A stretch of DNA of 64,000 bases from Pseudomonas abietaniphila (GTDB lineage Bacteria; Pseudomonadota; Gammaproteobacteria; Pseudomonadales; Pseudomonadaceae), in the NCBI RefSeq assembly GCF_039697315.1, contig NZ_CP155619.1, positions 3,224,001-3,288,000 on the forward strand, given 5' to 3'. Position 1 is the first letter of the stretch; each line of letters starts with the position of its first letter. Below the pieces are notes generated by a model. The model searched no databases. It was not told the DNA's origin and saw only the letters and a program-made list of their open reading frames with translations. The translations under genes and the position numbers were made by a program. Shown one piece after another: positions 19,583-30,075 of this stretch.

Positions 19583-20224
19583 ATGCAGGCGTATCAGCGC
19601 GATTTCATTCGTTTTGCCATCGATCGCGGGGTTTTGCGCTTCGGTGAGTTCACTTTGAAGTCGGGACGCACCAGTCCTTACTTCTTCAATGCCGGTCTTT
19701 TCAACAGCGGTTCGGCGCTTGCTCAACTGGGCAAGTTCTATGCGGCCGCCGTCGTGGAAAGCGGTATTTCCTTCGATGTCCTGTTCGGGCCCGCGTACAA
19801 GGGTATTCCCCTGGCGGCCGCGACAGCCGTGGCGTTGGCCGATCATCACAACCTTGACCTGCCGTGGTGTTTCAACCGCAAAGAGGCCAAGGCGCATGGT
19901 GAGGGCGGCAGTCTGGTGGGGGCTCCACTGACCGGTGACGTCCTGATCATCGACGACGTGATCACGGCCGGTACCGCGATTCGCGAAGTCATGCAGATCA
20001 TCCAGGCCCAAGGCGCTAACGCGGCTGGCGTGCTGATCGCATTGAATCGTCAGGAGCGTGGAAACGGTGAGCTTTCTGCGATCCAGGAGGTCGAGCGTGA
20101 CTTCGGCATCCCGGTGGTCAGCATCGTTTCGTTGAACCAGGTTCTCGAATTCCTGGCTGACGATCCTCAGCTCAAGCAGCATCTACCCGCCGTCGAAGCG
20201 TATCGGGCTCAGTACGGAATCTGA
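19583..20224 (+). CDS. pyrE: Orotate phosphoribosyltransferase
   Basis: A 213-residue enzyme joining orotate to PRPP to give OMP in pyrimidine synthesis. The start [18 protein letters not shown], the orotate/PRPP-binding [15 protein letters not shown] and the PRPP motif [13 protein letters not shown] are all present, as is [14 protein letters not shown] start at ATG 19583; the frame opens at 19562 but family alignment supports the later ATG. Followed 22 bp on by the DUF4124 gene. Confidence 0.97.
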   Translation: MQAYQRDFIRFAIDRGVLRFGEFTLKSGRTSPYFFNAGLFNSGSALAQLGKFYAAAVVESGISFDVLFGPAYKGIPLAAATAVALADHHNLDLPWCFNRKEAKAHGEGGSLVGAPLTGDVLIIDDVITAGTAIREVMQIIQAQGANAAGVLIALNRQERGNGELSAIQEVERDFGIPVVSIVSLNQVLEFLADDPQLKQHLPAVEAYRAQYGI

Positions 20225-20246
20225 GTCATCAGAGGATCTCGTTTTT

Positions 20247-20861
20247 ATGCTCAAGCTGGGCGCAGTAGGTTTTTGTTGGGTTCTGGGTGTGGGCTGCGTT
20301 GCAAGCGTTCAGGCCGAAGACAATCCGGGCATCCTGCTCTATCGCTATGTCGACAGCCGTGGGGTGACGGTGCTGGATCGTCAGGGCGTACCCGCTGAGT
20401 ATTCCGGTAAGGGCTATGAAGTCCTGAATCAGCGCGGTCGTGTGATTCAGGTCGTGCCGCCTGCGCCTTCGGCCGATCAGGCGCGAGAGGCTCAAGCCGC
20501 CGCGCAGGCGGCCAAGGTTCAGGCTGACGCCGATGCGCAGTTGCTGCACTTGTACAGCAGCCTCAGCGACGTGGACCGTGCGCGAACGCGAAAACTCGCG
20601 GAGCTTGATGGCCTGATAGCAGCGGCACAGGGCAACATTCAGGGCCTGGCGACCCAGCAGACAGCCCTGCAAAGTCAGGCTGCCGATCAGGAGCGGGCAG
20701 GGCGGCAGGTCCCGCAAAGTCTTATCGACCAGATGACCGATGTGCGGGATCAGCAACAGAACCTCAAAGTCGACATCCTGCGGTATCAGGCTGCGCGTCA
20801 GCAGGCTGATACCGAGTTTGCACAGGATCGCGCGCGTTTGAAGCAACTGCTTGCGCAGTGA
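20247..20861 (+). CDS. DUF4124-domain secreted protein
   Basis: A 204-residue protein with a signal peptide (MLKLGAVGFCWVLGVGCVASVQAED; the Cys is not in a convincing lipobox). Residues about 30-75, ILLYRYVDSRGVTVLDRQGVPAEYSGKGYEVLNQRGRVIQVVPP, are a DUF4124-like beta domain. The rest is a long alpha-helical coiled coil rich in Ala, Gln, Asp and Arg. It lies downstream of pyrE and convergent with argB, with a strong terminator between. Function unknown; an envelope role is plausible. Confidence 0.8.
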   Translation: MLKLGAVGFCWVLGVGCVASVQAEDNPGILLYRYVDSRGVTVLDRQGVPAEYSGKGYEVLNQRGRVIQVVPPAPSADQAREAQAAAQAAKVQADADAQLLHLYSSLSDVDRARTRKLAELDGLIAAAQGNIQGLATQQTALQSQAADQERAGRQVPQSLIDQMTDVRDQQQNLKVDILRYQAARQQADTEFAQDRARLKQLLAQ

Positions 20862-20886
20862 AACGCTGACACAAGAAACTCGACAT

Positions 20887-20927
20887 AAAAAAGACCCCGC
20901 CGGTTTGCGCCGGCGGGGTCTTTTTTT
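20887..20927. terminator. Terminator between the DUF4124 gene and argB
   Basis: A strong stem AAAGACCCCGCCGG / CCGGCGGGGTCTTT around the loop TTTGCG, with T7 after it, separates the two convergent genes and reads as a terminator in both directions. Confidence 0.93.
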
Positions 20928-20942
20928 GCGCGTTGCCCGTGA

Positions 20943-21872
<930 letters not shown>

Positions 21873-24473
21873 TCAAAAGGGAAGTTCTAAATCCGGTGCT
21901 ACGTTTTTCAGCTGAGCATGGAACACATCCTTGATCCGCTGCAGCTCGGCCTCAGTTTCGGCTTCGAAGCGCAATACCAGCACGGGCGTGGTATTGGAAG
22001 CGCGGACCAGACCCCAACCCTTCGGGTAGTCGACTCGCACGCCGTCGATGCTCGTCAGGTTGGCGTTGCCCCACTGTGCATCCCGCTCCAGCGCTTCGAT
22101 GATGCTGAACTTGCTGGTCTCGGTGACCTTGATATTGATCTCCGGTGTCGACAGGTCGTTCGGGAACGTCTGAAACAGCTCTTCGGCGCTCAGCGTCTCC
22201 TGGCTGAGGATCTCCAGCAGCCGCGCAGCACTGTAAATGCCGTCGTCGAAACCGAACCAGCGTTCCTTGAAGAAGATATGGCCGCTCATCTCGCCTGCCA
22301 GCAGCGCGCCGCTCTCTTTCATCTTCTTCTTGATCAGCGAGTGACCAGTCTTCCACATGACCGGGCGACCGCCATATTCCTGGATCAACGGTATTAGGCG
22401 ACGGGTGCATTTCACGTCGAAGATGATGTCAGCCCCCGGATTGCGTTTGACGACATCGCGGGCGAACAGCATCAGCAAACGATCGGGGTATATGACGCTG
22501 CCTGTGTTGGTAACGACACCTACGCGATCGCCGTCGCCGTCAAAGGCCAGACCCAGATCGGCTCCGGTTTCCCTGACCTTGGCAATCAGGTCTTGAAGGT
22601 TTTCCAGTTTGCCCGGGTCGGGGTGGTGATTCGGGAAGTTGCCGTCGACGTCGCAAAACAGAGGAATGACTTCACAGTTCAGGGCCTCCAGCAGTTGAGG
22701 GGCGATCACGCCGGCAGCGCCATTGCCGCAATCGACCACAACCTTCAGGCGGCGTGCCAGAACCACGTCATTGGTAATCTGCCCGGCATAGAGGTCGAGG
22801 ATGTCGACCTTGCTTACGCTGCCTTTGCCTGCGGGCAACTGGTTGCGCTTGATGCGGTCGTGCAGCGCCTGGATCTGCTCGTTCGCCAGCGTGTCGCCGG
22901 CGATCATGATCTTGAAGCCGTTGTAGTCCTTCGGGTTGTGGCTGCCGGTCAGCATCACGCCCGTGCGGCCCTGGAGGACATTGGCGGCGTAATACAGCGC
23001 CGGAGTGGGAACCAGACCAATATCGCTGACATGACAGCCGCTGTCGTAAAGGCCTTTGATCAGCGCGGCAACCAGTTGCGGGCCGGACAGACGCCCGTCA
23101 CGGCCAACGGAAACATTCGGCTCGCCCTGTGCCAGGCTCTGCGCACCGATGGCGCGGCCCAGCCAGTACGCGGTTTCGCTGGTCAGTGTCTCACCGACGA
23201 TGCCACGGATGTCGTAGGCGCGGAAAATGGAGTCCGGGAATTCGGGGGCGATGGATACGGTACTGCTCATTACGTGTGATTGCTCCGACTTCAGGAAATC
23301 CTGTGATTCATCGAGCAGGTCGATGTCAAGAATGTCGGTGTCTTGAAACAGCGGATCGGTCAGCTCGGTGTCATTGACATCGGATGACGCAAATACGGCT
23401 TTGCTGCTCGTTGAACCGTGGGTGGCGGCGGGCGAGGCATTGCTGCTGGCTTCCACCGGAGAGGCCGGTTGATTGCGCAGCGAAAACTTCGCCATGCTCT
23501 GCGCGAGCCCGTTGAGGGCCGGCATGCTCAAGCCGAAGGCTTTGACGGCTTTGCCCCCGGAGAGTTCTTGCAGCAGTTGTTCCAGTTGTCGGGCGTCGGC
23601 GAGGACGCGACGCTTCAGGGCGCTTTCGTTCAGATACAGCCCCAGCAGCACGCTGCCGATGGCAACCAGCGCCGCGAGCAGCAGCATCAGCGATGGCGGC
23701 GACGCATTCAGCGCGGGGCCGGGGGTGAACGTAAGCTTCCAGTTGGAATAGCTGGTCGGGAAGTCCATGGCGCGACCGCCATCGGCCTGGCCGCGGGTCA
23801 GAAAGTTTTGTGCCGTTGCGTCGCCGAACTGCTGGCTGAGCACAATCTGCCCCACATCGCTGGGGGCCTCGGGCAGTGCATTGGTCAGACGCTGCATTTT
23901 GAACGCCAGCAACAGCGTTCCGGTGATCGGCGCGTCTGGGGCGGTACGTAGCGGAGCGACACTGTAAATCACCCAGCTGTCGCCGACTTTACGGGCTTCG
24001 GGGGCAGGTGTTTCGCCTTTGCCAGCTTTGGCGAGCATGTCCAGCGTCGCGAAGCTGATGGGCAATGCGCCCTGATTGTCCACGTTGTTGAAGCCGAGCG
24101 GTGTGAAGCGGGCGCCGATCACGCCGTCTCGGTAGCCCAACTGACGTTGAACTGCTTCGATCTGCTGCGGATTGTTGCTTTGCAGGGCTTGGGTCAGCGT
24201 GGCGTCCATGGCGGCAGCCTGCGTGTCGGCAGTGATCTGACGTAACGCTTTGCCAGCGGCTCCGGCTTGCGCAGTGCCCCAGGCTTGGGCGAGGAGATCT
24301 TTTTCCTGCGGCTGACCGAGCAAGCCCAGCCAGACCAGGATGCCCGCCGCTATCAAGCCGATGAGCGAAGGGAGAAGGCCCGGACTTGCCAGGCTCAGGT
24401 TCGAATCCTTGACCGTTGCGTCAGTCGTTTCTGTGCGAGACGTCGCCTTGGCTGTGCGCTTGATGCCTTTCAA
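21873..24473 (-). CDS. algC: Phosphomannomutase/phosphoglucomutase AlgC, long membrane-anchored form
   Basis: AlgC interconverts hexose-1- and -6-phosphates (mannose and glucose) for alginate, LPS and related polysaccharides. The enzyme part spans residues about 402-866 and would start at an internal ATG at 23270 (MSSTVSIAPEFPDSIFRAYD). It has the phosphoserine loop LTGSHNPKDYNG (Ser511 in this frame, Ser110 from the internal start), the metal loop FDGDGDRVGVV and the sugar-binding GEMSGHIFF. Residues 1-400 add an N-terminal transmembrane helix (LLPSLIGLIAAGILVWLGLLG), a periplasmic-type domain with a second hydrophobic helix (SLMLLLAALVAIGSVLLGLYL) and a disordered linker. The frame is open without a break across all 866 codons, with the long ATG at 24473. 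Both a full and a short product are possible. Confidence 0.93.
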   Translation of the reverse strand: MKGIKRTAKATSRTETTDATVKDSNLSLASPGLLPSLIGLIAAGILVWLGLLGQPQEKDLLAQAWGTAQAGAAGKALRQITADTQAAAMDATLTQALQSNNPQQIEAVQRQLGYRDGVIGARFTPLGFNNVDNQGALPISFATLDMLAKAGKGETPAPEARKVGDSWVIYSVAPLRTAPDAPITGTLLLAFKMQRLTNALPEAPSDVGQIVLSQQFGDATAQNFLTRGQADGGRAMDFPTSYSNWKLTFTPGPALNASPPSLMLLLAALVAIGSVLLGLYLNESALKRRVLADARQLEQLLQELSGGKAVKAFGLSMPALNGLAQSMAKFSLRNQPASPVEASSNASPAATHGSTSSKAVFASSDVNDTELTDPLFQDTDILDIDLLDESQDFLKSEQSHVMSSTVSIAPEFPDSIFRAYDIRGIVGETLTSETAYWLGRAIGAQSLAQGEPNVSVGRDGRLSGPQLVAALIKGLYDSGCHVSDIGLVPTPALYYAANVLQGRTGVMLTGSHNPKDYNGFKIMIAGDTLANEQIQALHDRIKRNQLPAGKGSVSKVDILDLYAGQITNDVVLARRLKVVVDCGNGAAGVIAPQLLEALNCEVIPLFCDVDGNFPNHHPDPGKLENLQDLIAKVRETGADLGLAFDGDGDRVGVVTNTGSVIYPDRLLMLFARDVVKRNPGADIIFDVKCTRRLIPLIQEYGGRPVMWKTGHSLIKKKMKESGALLAGEMSGHIFFKERWFGFDDGIYSAARLLEILSQETLSAEELFQTFPNDLSTPEINIKVTETSKFSIIEALERDAQWGNANLTSIDGVRVDYPKGWGLVRASNTTPVLVLRFEAETEAELQRIKDVFHAQLKNVAPDLELPF

Positions 24474-24581
24474 ACTTGACTCTCCCTGCTCGTACTTCCT
24501 GAGGCGATTTTTGAGTTATTGCATCGTGCCAGACCGATTCAGGCCTTGAACGACAGGGCTGCCAAGGCGACTTGCGCAGGA

Positions 24582-25037
24582 TCAGTGGGTGCCGGAATGA
24601 CCGAAACCGCCTGCGCCACGCTGGCTTTCATCGAACTCCTGAACCACTTCGAAGTGCGCCTGAACGACCGGGACCAACACCAACTGAGCAATGCGCTCAC
24701 CGACCGCGATCTTGAACGCAGTCTGGCCACGGTTCCAGCAGGAAACCATCAACTCGCCCTGGTAGTCGGAGTCGATCAGGCCCACCAGGTTGCCGAGCAC
24801 GATGCCATGTTTATGACCCAGGCCTGAGCGCGGCAGAATCAGCGCCGCCAGGCTTGGGTCTGCGATATATATCGACAGGCCGGTGGGAATCAAAAGGGTC
24901 TGACCGGGTTCGAGTACCGTTTCCTCTTTGAGCATGGCGCGCAGGTCCAGCCCGGCAGAGCCAGTGGTGGCGTAGGCCGGAAGCGGGAATTCGTCGCCGA
25001 TGCGAGGGTCGAGGATCTTGGCTTGTAGAGCATGCAT
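24582..25037 (-). CDS. dut: dUTP pyrophosphatase
   Basis: A 151-residue trimeric dUTPase producing dUMP and keeping uracil out of DNA. The five motifs are in order: [67 protein letters not shown], and the C-terminal arm [12 protein letters not shown]. It follows coaBC by 6 bp on the same strand; the coaBC-dut pair is widely conserved. Confidence 0.97.
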   Translation of the reverse strand: MHALQAKILDPRIGDEFPLPAYATTGSAGLDLRAMLKEETVLEPGQTLLIPTGLSIYIADPSLAALILPRSGLGHKHGIVLGNLVGLIDSDYQGELMVSCWNRGQTAFKIAVGERIAQLVLVPVVQAHFEVVQEFDESQRGAGGFGHSGTH

Positions 25038-25043
25038 ACGTGA

Positions 25044-26252
25044 TTAAACCTGGTTCATACGGTCGGCAATAAAAGTCATCAGCTGGCGGGCGATCTTGGC
25101 CTTGCTGGTCTGGGCAAAAAGCGTCTCTTGCAACGCTCGGTCGATCACGCTGCACGCATTCTCTTCGCTGTTGAAGCCGATGCTGGGATTGGCGACGTCG
25201 TTGGCGATGATCAGGTCAAGGTTCTTGTCCTTGAGCTTGCGGGCGGCGTAGTCGAGAAGGTGCTCGGTTTCAGCGGCGAAACCGACGCTGAACGGGCGAT
25301 CCTGACGCTGGGCGATGGTCGCGAGAATGTCCGGGTTGCGAACCATCTGCAGCAGCAGACCATCACCGTTCGTAGGGTCTTTCTTCAATTTTTGAGGGGC
25401 TACGACTTCTGGGCGGTAGTCGGCGACCGCAGCAGAAGCGATGAACAGGTCGCAGGGCATGGCGGCCTCGCACGCGGCGAGCATGTCGCGTGCGCTCACC
25501 ACGTCGATGCGCGATACCCGGTCCGGGGTCGTCAGGTTGACGGGCCCTGTGATCAGCGTGACGCGTGCACCGGCTTCGGCCGCAGCTTCGGCCAGCGCAA
25601 AGCCCATTTTTCCGGAGCTGTGGTTGGTGATGTAGCGCACCGGGTCGATGTTTTCTTGGGTCGGTCCGGCTGTGATGAGCACATGCTTGCCGGTCAATGT
25701 GAGGCGCTGGAAGCAGTCGGCCGCCGATTGGGCCAGATCGTTGGGTTCGAGCATGCGCCCGAAACCCACGTCGCCACAGGCCTGACTGCCGCTGGCCGGC
25801 CCGAACATACGGAAGTCTCGTGCTTCGAGCGTCTGCAGATTGGCTTGCACCGACGGGTCGCGCCACATGGCCTGGTTCATGGCCGGGGCGACCGCGACGA
25901 TGGCGTCGGTCGCCAGCACGACCGTGGTCAGCAGATCGTTGGCGATGCCCTGAGCCAGGCGTGCGATCAGGTCGGCGGTGCCGGGAGCGATGAGCACCAT
26001 GTCAGCCCACTTGGCCAGCTCGATATGGCCCATCGCAGCTTCGGCCGCGGGGTCGAGCAGGTCCATGTGGACCGGATGCCCGGACAGCGCCTGCATGGTC
26101 AGCGGTGTAATGAACTCGGCCCCGCCCTTGGTCATGACCACGCGCACTTCGGCCCCGTGGTCGCGCAACCGGCGAACCAGTTCAGCGCTCTTGTAAGCCG
26201 CGATGCCGCCGCCGACGCCGAGAACGATGCGTTTCCGATACAGCCGCTGCAT
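25044..26252 (-). CDS. coaBC: Bifunctional phosphopantothenoylcysteine decarboxylase/synthetase CoaBC
   Basis: A 402-residue fusion making 4'-phosphopantetheine for coenzyme A. The N-terminal CoaC part is a flavoprotein with [23 protein letters not shown], the conserved His/Asn substrate region and PAMNQAMW (PxMNxxMW motif). The C-terminal CoaB part has [25 protein letters not shown] and SVGFAAETE. The true start is ATG at 26252 (MQRLYRKRI); the open frame runs further upstream, antisense to radC, without meaning. Divergent from radC, with 133 bp between. Confidence 0.97.
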   Translation of the reverse strand: MQRLYRKRIVLGVGGGIAAYKSAELVRRLRDHGAEVRVVMTKGGAEFITPLTMQALSGHPVHMDLLDPAAEAAMGHIELAKWADMVLIAPGTADLIARLAQGIANDLLTTVVLATDAIVAVAPAMNQAMWRDPSVQANLQTLEARDFRMFGPASGSQACGDVGFGRMLEPNDLAQSAADCFQRLTLTGKHVLITAGPTQENIDPVRYITNHSSGKMGFALAEAAAEAGARVTLITGPVNLTTPDRVSRIDVVSARDMLAACEAAMPCDLFIASAAVADYRPEVVAPQKLKKDPTNGDGLLLQMVRNPDILATIAQRQDRPFSVGFAAETEHLLDYAARKLKDKNLDLIIANDVANPSIGFNSEENACSVIDRALQETLFAQTSKAKIARQLMTFIADRMNQV

Positions 26253-26385
26253 AGGCCTGCCTTTTGGTCGAGTTAACACGCGGCAATCAAACGCCTCCCC
26301 AGGCTGGACTGTCGCGCAAAAAAGATGGGCTAAGATAGCACAGCGACCGCACGGGAACAGCGGCGCCCATGTCCATGGAGGTGCT

Positions 26386-27060
26386 ATGAGTATTCGAGAT
26401 TGGCCTGCGGCCGAGCGACCGCGGGAGAAGCTGCTGGAGCGAGGGGCATCGAGTCTCTCCGATGCTGAATTACTCGCCATTTTTTTACGCACGGGCGTTT
26501 CCGGCAAAAGCGCCGTGGACCTCGCCCGACATCTTTTGGGGCAATTTGGCAGCCTGCGTGCGCTGCTCGAAGCCAATCTCACTTCGTTCAGTAACGAGCT
26601 GGGCCTCGGGCCGGCAAAGTTCGCGCAATTGCAGGCGGTCATGGAAATGGCCCGGCGGCACATGGGGGAGAATCTCAAGCGGGGTTCAGCACTGAAAAGT
26701 CCGGCCCAGGTGCGCAGCTACCTGAAAGCGATACTCCGGCACGAGCCGCATGAGGTGTTTGGTTGCCTGTTTCTGGACAGCAAGAATCGTGTTCAGGCCT
26801 TCGAGGCGCTGTTTCACGGCTCGATCAATGTCGCCCATGTGCACCCTCGGCAGGTGGTCAAGCGAGCCTTGGCGCATAACGCCGCCGGGGTGATCCTTTG
26901 CCACAATCACCCTTCCGGCATCTGCGATGCCAGCCCGCAGGACATTGAGCTCACTCGGCGGCTCAGGGAGGCGCTGGCGATGATCGACGTGGTGGTGCTC
27001 GATCACGTGATCATCGGAGATGGAGACCCGCTGTCGATGGTGGAAAGCGGGTTGATGTAG
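26386..27060 (+). CDS. radC: JAB-domain protein RadC
   Basis: A 224-residue RadC-family protein. The N-terminal helix-hairpin-helix half ([19 protein letters not shown]) precedes the JAB metalloprotease-like domain with its full metal site: the [13 protein letters not shown] lead-in and the HNHPSG signature with the downstream Asp. Despite the name, a recombination role is not supported in general; the biochemical function remains unclear. ATG 26386 has GGAGG about 7 bp upstream. Confidence 0.94.
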   Translation: MSIRDWPAAERPREKLLERGASSLSDAELLAIFLRTGVSGKSAVDLARHLLGQFGSLRALLEANLTSFSNELGLGPAKFAQLQAVMEMARRHMGENLKRGSALKSPAQVRSYLKAILRHEPHEVFGCLFLDSKNRVQAFEALFHGSINVAHVHPRQVVKRALAHNAAGVILCHNHPSGICDASPQDIELTRRLREALAMIDVVVLDHVIIGDGDPLSMVESGLM

Positions 27061-27103
27061 TGTTCGCCAAACTTGCAGGAGCCGCTGAATCCTGTTCGGC
27101 CCC

Positions 27104-27220
27104 AGCCTGTATGAGTTAGCTTGCTTGCGAATGCAGTGTGTCAGCCACCTTCAACAGTGACTGACACACCGCGTTCGCTGCCGTCGTACCTCCGACTTCT
27201 CCTACAGGGTCCGCGATCGG
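27104..27220. repeat. Degenerate REP-like repeat with inverted GTGTGTCAG arms
   Basis: After radC, a stretch related to the GAGCTTGCT REP family (AGTTAGCTTGCTTGCGAATG) is followed by GTGTGTCAG at 27136 and CTGACACAC at 27161, exact reverse complements 16 bp apart, then CTCCTACAGG. It fills the 187-bp convergent gap. Confidence 0.5.
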
Positions 27221-27247
27221 ACTTTGGTTTTTGCGGCGGATGGGCAA

Positions 27248-28837
27248 TTACTTCACGGTCACCTTCGAAAAGTCCTGGCGTCCGAAGGGGCTGACGTCAT
27301 AACCCAGCACGTTCTTGCGGGTCAGGGCGAAAGCAGTCGGGTGTGCCAGCGGCAGCCATAGCGCCTGCCTCTGGATCTGCTCCTGCGCCTGGTGATACAG
27401 CTTGCTGCGCTGCGCCTGATCGGTCACGGCCTTGCCGCTGCTGATCAACTTGTCCAGACCCTCATCGCAGTAGCGCGCGAAGTTGGTGCCGGATTTGACC
27501 GCTGCGCAGGAGAACTGTGGCGTGAGGAAGTTATCCGGGTCGCCGTTGTCGCCGGCCCAACCCATGAACAGCAAGTCGTGCTCACCGGTTTTGGCGCGAC
27601 GAATCAGTTCGCCCCATTCGATCACCTTGATTTCAGCCTTTATGCCGACAGCCGCCAGATCGTTCTGCAGCAGCTGCGCGCCTGCGCTCGGGTTCGGGTT
27701 CAACAGGCTGCCGGAAGGGCGGGTCCAGATCGTGGTTTTGAAGCCGTCTTTCAGTCCAGCCTTCGCCAGCAGTTCCTTCGCTTTGGCCACATCATATTTG
27801 TAACCGGGTAGATCGCTGGCGTAACCCCAGGTGTTAGGCGGGTACGGGCCATTGGCTGCACGCGCCGAGCCTTCGAATACGGCTTTCAGGTAGGTGTCCT
27901 TGTCGAACGCCAGGTTAATCGCCTGACGCACTTCGGGCTTGTCGAGTGGCGGATGCTGGCTGTTGATGGCCAGGAATGCCGTCATGAATGCGTCAGTCTT
28001 TTCGACTTTCAGGTTCGGATCCTTCCCTGCCTCGGTGACATCCAGCGGTTTGGGTGACAGGGCAACCTGACACTCGTTCTGCTTGATCCGCTGCAGTCGA
28101 ACATTGGCGTCCGGGGTGATGGCATACACCAGCGTGTCCACCGCAGGTTTGCCTGCGAAATAGTCCGGGTTGGCTTCGTAACGCACCACGGAATCTTTCT
28201 GGAAACGCTTGAAGACGAATGGCCCGGTGCCGATCGGCTGGCTGTTGAGCTTCTCCGGCGTACCGGCTTTCATCAGCTGCGCGGTGTATTCCGCCGAATA
28301 AATAGACGCAAAACCCATGCTCAGCGTGGCGAGGAAGGTCGCATCAGGATGGTCGAGGGTAATGCGTACCGTATTCGTATCGGGCGCTTCCACTTTTTTG
28401 ATCAGCGACGGCCACTGCATCGATTGCGCATGAGGGAAGCCCTGTACCGCCACTTTGTTCCATGGATTGGCCGGGTCAAGCATGCGCTGAAAGCTGAACA
28501 CCACGTCTTCGGCGTTCATGTCGCGGGTCGGGGTGAAGTAATCGGTGTGATGAAACTTCACGCCGGGGCGCAATTTGAAGTCATACGTCAGACCGTCCGG
28601 CCATACGCTCCAGCTTTCTGCCAGACTGGCGACCAGCTTGCCGGTCTGGGCGTCATAATCCACCAGGCGGTTCATCAGAACATCGGCCGAGGCGTTGGTG
28701 GTGGTCAGCGAGTTGTATTGCACCACGTCAAAGCCTTCGGGGCTGGCTTCGGTGCAAACGCTCAGGCTGGTGGCGGCTTGAGCCATTACTGGCGCTGCCA
28801 GTGACGCGAACAAAAAGGGTAAAACAGCTAGGCGCAT
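27248..28837 (-). CDS. Periplasmic peptide-binding protein of an ABC transporter (DppA-like)
   Basis: A 529-residue solute-binding protein of the SBP_bac_5 family. The signal peptide MRLAVLPFLFASLAAPVMAQAA is followed by the mature N-terminus TSLSVCTEASPEGFDVVQYN. The family signature region LAESWSVWPDGLTYDFKLRPGVKFH is clear, as is the Cys pair typical of DppA-like proteins (CTEASPE and CQVAL). It probably captures di- or short peptides. No permease or ATPase gene is in the window next to it; the P. aeruginosa orthologue lies near further dipeptide-binding paralogues. Divergent from rpmB, with 363 bp between. Confidence 0.9.
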   Translation of the reverse strand: MRLAVLPFLFASLAAPVMAQAATSLSVCTEASPEGFDVVQYNSLTTTNASADVLMNRLVDYDAQTGKLVASLAESWSVWPDGLTYDFKLRPGVKFHHTDYFTPTRDMNAEDVVFSFQRMLDPANPWNKVAVQGFPHAQSMQWPSLIKKVEAPDTNTVRITLDHPDATFLATLSMGFASIYSAEYTAQLMKAGTPEKLNSQPIGTGPFVFKRFQKDSVVRYEANPDYFAGKPAVDTLVYAITPDANVRLQRIKQNECQVALSPKPLDVTEAGKDPNLKVEKTDAFMTAFLAINSQHPPLDKPEVRQAINLAFDKDTYLKAVFEGSARAANGPYPPNTWGYASDLPGYKYDVAKAKELLAKAGLKDGFKTTIWTRPSGSLLNPNPSAGAQLLQNDLAAVGIKAEIKVIEWGELIRRAKTGEHDLLFMGWAGDNGDPDNFLTPQFSCAAVKSGTNFARYCDEGLDKLISSGKAVTDQAQRSKLYHQAQEQIQRQALWLPLAHPTAFALTRKNVLGYDVSPFGRQDFSKVTVK

Positions 28838-29023
28838 GGCGATTTTCCTTTCAGAGATAGCCCATCTGCCGGCGCAGTCTGGTGAGGGACTTACCCTAGA
28901 CTATGGATTGGCGCAGAACAATCGCTGTGGCGCGACGAGTGGTATATTTCCCGTCGCGCCCTTTGCTGCTGGCGTTGCCGGGCACAATGTCCTGAGTTTC
29001 TTTCAGGTAATTCGTCGTTTCTG

Positions 29024-29052
29024 TTGTTGCTCCCAAGGGTTTCTGGTATAAA
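29024..29052 (+). promoter_or_regulatory. Sigma-70 promoter of rpmB-rpmG
   Basis: TTGTTG at 29024-29029 and TATAAA at 29047-29052 are 17 bp apart. The predicted transcript would begin near 29059 and carry a leader of about 140 nt before rpmB. The rest of the gap 28838-29023 contains only the divergent promoter of the peptide-binding protein; I see no gene in it. Confidence 0.65.
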
Positions 29053-29058
29053 GCAGCG

Positions 29059-29200
29059 CTCTTTTCTAGGGGCCCGCTGCCTTCACCGCAGGTGTGGCCG
29101 GTAAGACCCCTGAAGAAACGCGGCGCCTGGCGCCAAATGACTGAGAGATTAAGCGGCCAACCCATGCCGGGTTGGGCATGTGGTTTTAGAGGGCTGAGGC
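29059..29200 (+). other. Structured 5' leader of rpmB-rpmG
   Basis: About 140 nt of GC-rich leader with several hairpins: GGGGCCCGC early on, GGCGCC TG GGCGCC-like self-complement near 29122-29133, and a 7-bp stem CCAACCC (29157-29163) / GGGTTGG (29169-29175) about 25 nt before the rpmB start. The ribosome site GAGGGCTGAGG follows. Long r-protein leaders often carry autoregulatory structure; no characterised family is claimed. Confidence 0.4.
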
Positions 29201-29437
29201 ATGTCGAGAGTCTGTCAAGTTACCGGTAAGGGTCCGGTAACCGGGAATAACATTTCCCACGCGAACAACAAAACCCGTCGTCGTTTCCTGCCAAACCTGC
29301 AGCATCACCGCTTCTGGGTTGAAGAAGAGAAACGCTTTGTACGTCTGCGCGTATCTGCCAAAGGCATGCGCATCATCGACAAGCGTGGTATCACGGTTGT
29401 TCTGGCCGAAATCCGCCGCGCTGGCGCTAAGGTTTAA
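29201..29437 (+). CDS. rpmB: 50S ribosomal protein L28
   Basis: A 78-residue ribosomal protein. [39 protein letters not shown] is the family N-terminus, and [17 protein letters not shown] is diagnostic. It is 11 bp upstream of rpmG; L28 and L33 are co-transcribed in most gammaproteobacteria. A GAGG ribosome site is close to the ATG. Confidence 0.98.
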   Translation: MSRVCQVTGKGPVTGNNISHANNKTRRRFLPNLQHHRFWVEEEKRFVRLRVSAKGMRIIDKRGITVVLAEIRRAGAKV

Positions 29438-29448
29438 GGGAGAGAATC

Positions 29449-29604
29449 ATGCGTGAATTGATCCGTTTGGTGTCGACCGCTAACACCGGCCACTTCTACA
29501 CCACCGACAAGAACAAGCGCACTACCCCGGACAAAATCGAAATTAAAAAATTCGATCCGGTTGCTCGCAAGCACGTGATCTACAAAGAAGCCAAAATCAA
29601 GTAA
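29449..29604 (+). CDS. rpmG: 50S ribosomal protein L33
   Basis: A 51-residue ribosomal protein: [19 protein letters not shown] followed by [32 protein letters not shown]. It lacks the CxxC zinc pairs, so it is the zinc-independent (C-minus) form normal in pseudomonads. AAGGGAGAG lies upstream of the ATG, and a strong terminator follows 19 bp after the stop. Confidence 0.98.
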   Translation: MRELIRLVSTANTGHFYTTDKNKRTTPDKIEIKKFDPVARKHVIYKEAKIK

Positions 29605-29622
29605 TTGATTTTTGCCTCTTAC

Positions 29623-29652
29623 AAAAAGCCCGCAGCGATGCGGGCTTTTTTG
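29623..29652 (+). terminator. Terminator after rpmG
   Basis: AAAAAGCCCGCA GCGA TGCGGGCTTTTTTG: an 8-bp GC stem with a following T6 tract. Confidence 0.92.
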
Positions 29653-29712
29653 TGCGCGAAGGTTTTTCAGTCCCTGTAGGAGTGTGCATCAAGTGCCAGG
29701 GCTGCTTATCCT

Positions 29713-30075
29713 TCAAGCCTTCTGCTCGAACACCACGTAAATCTTGCGGCACGCCTCCAGTACTTCCCAGGTGCCTTTGAAACCTGCCGGTATCACGAAG
29801 CGATCCCCGGCGCGCAGTGTCTTGGCGTTGCCTTCCTCGTCTCGCAATACCGAGACGCCCTGCACAATCTCGCAGTACTCGTGTTCGGTGTAATTGACCT
29901 TCCACTGTCCGACTTCGCCTTCCCAAACGCCCGCGCTCATCTGGCCGCAGGGGCTGTTGTAGTGGTTGTAGACGGTTTGCTCCGGGTCGCCTTTGAGAAT
30001 CTTCTCGGGCGCGGGCTTGAAGCGTTCTGCAGGGGTGGTGGCTTCGCTGAAGTCGACGACGGTTTCGATACTCAT
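29713..30075 (-). CDS. Cupin-domain protein (DUF861 type)
   Basis: A 120-residue single-domain cupin: MSIETVVDFSEATTPAERFKPAPEKIL, then the cupin strands VGQWKVNYTEHEYCEIVQGVSVLRDEEGNAKTLRAGDRFVIPAGFKGTWEVLE. This is the EutQ/ureidoglycine-type small cupin of the DUF861 family. The GxFxxxWxxxEYCEILxG-like core is intact. It is divergent from kauB with 265 bp between and is probably linked with amine catabolism by position, as in other pseudomonads. Ligand unknown. The start at 30075 is chosen for fold; the frame opens much further up, into the kauB promoter. Confidence 0.85.
   Translation of the reverse strand: MSIETVVDFSEATTPAERFKPAPEKILKGDPEQTVYNHYNSPCGQMSAGVWEGEVGQWKVNYTEHEYCEIVQGVSVLRDEEGNAKTLRAGDRFVIPAGFKGTWEVLEACRKIYVVFEQKA

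Noticed and set aside
26253-26678. N-terminal extension of CoaBC
   Set aside because: The family starts at MQRLYRKRI; the extension is antisense to radC.
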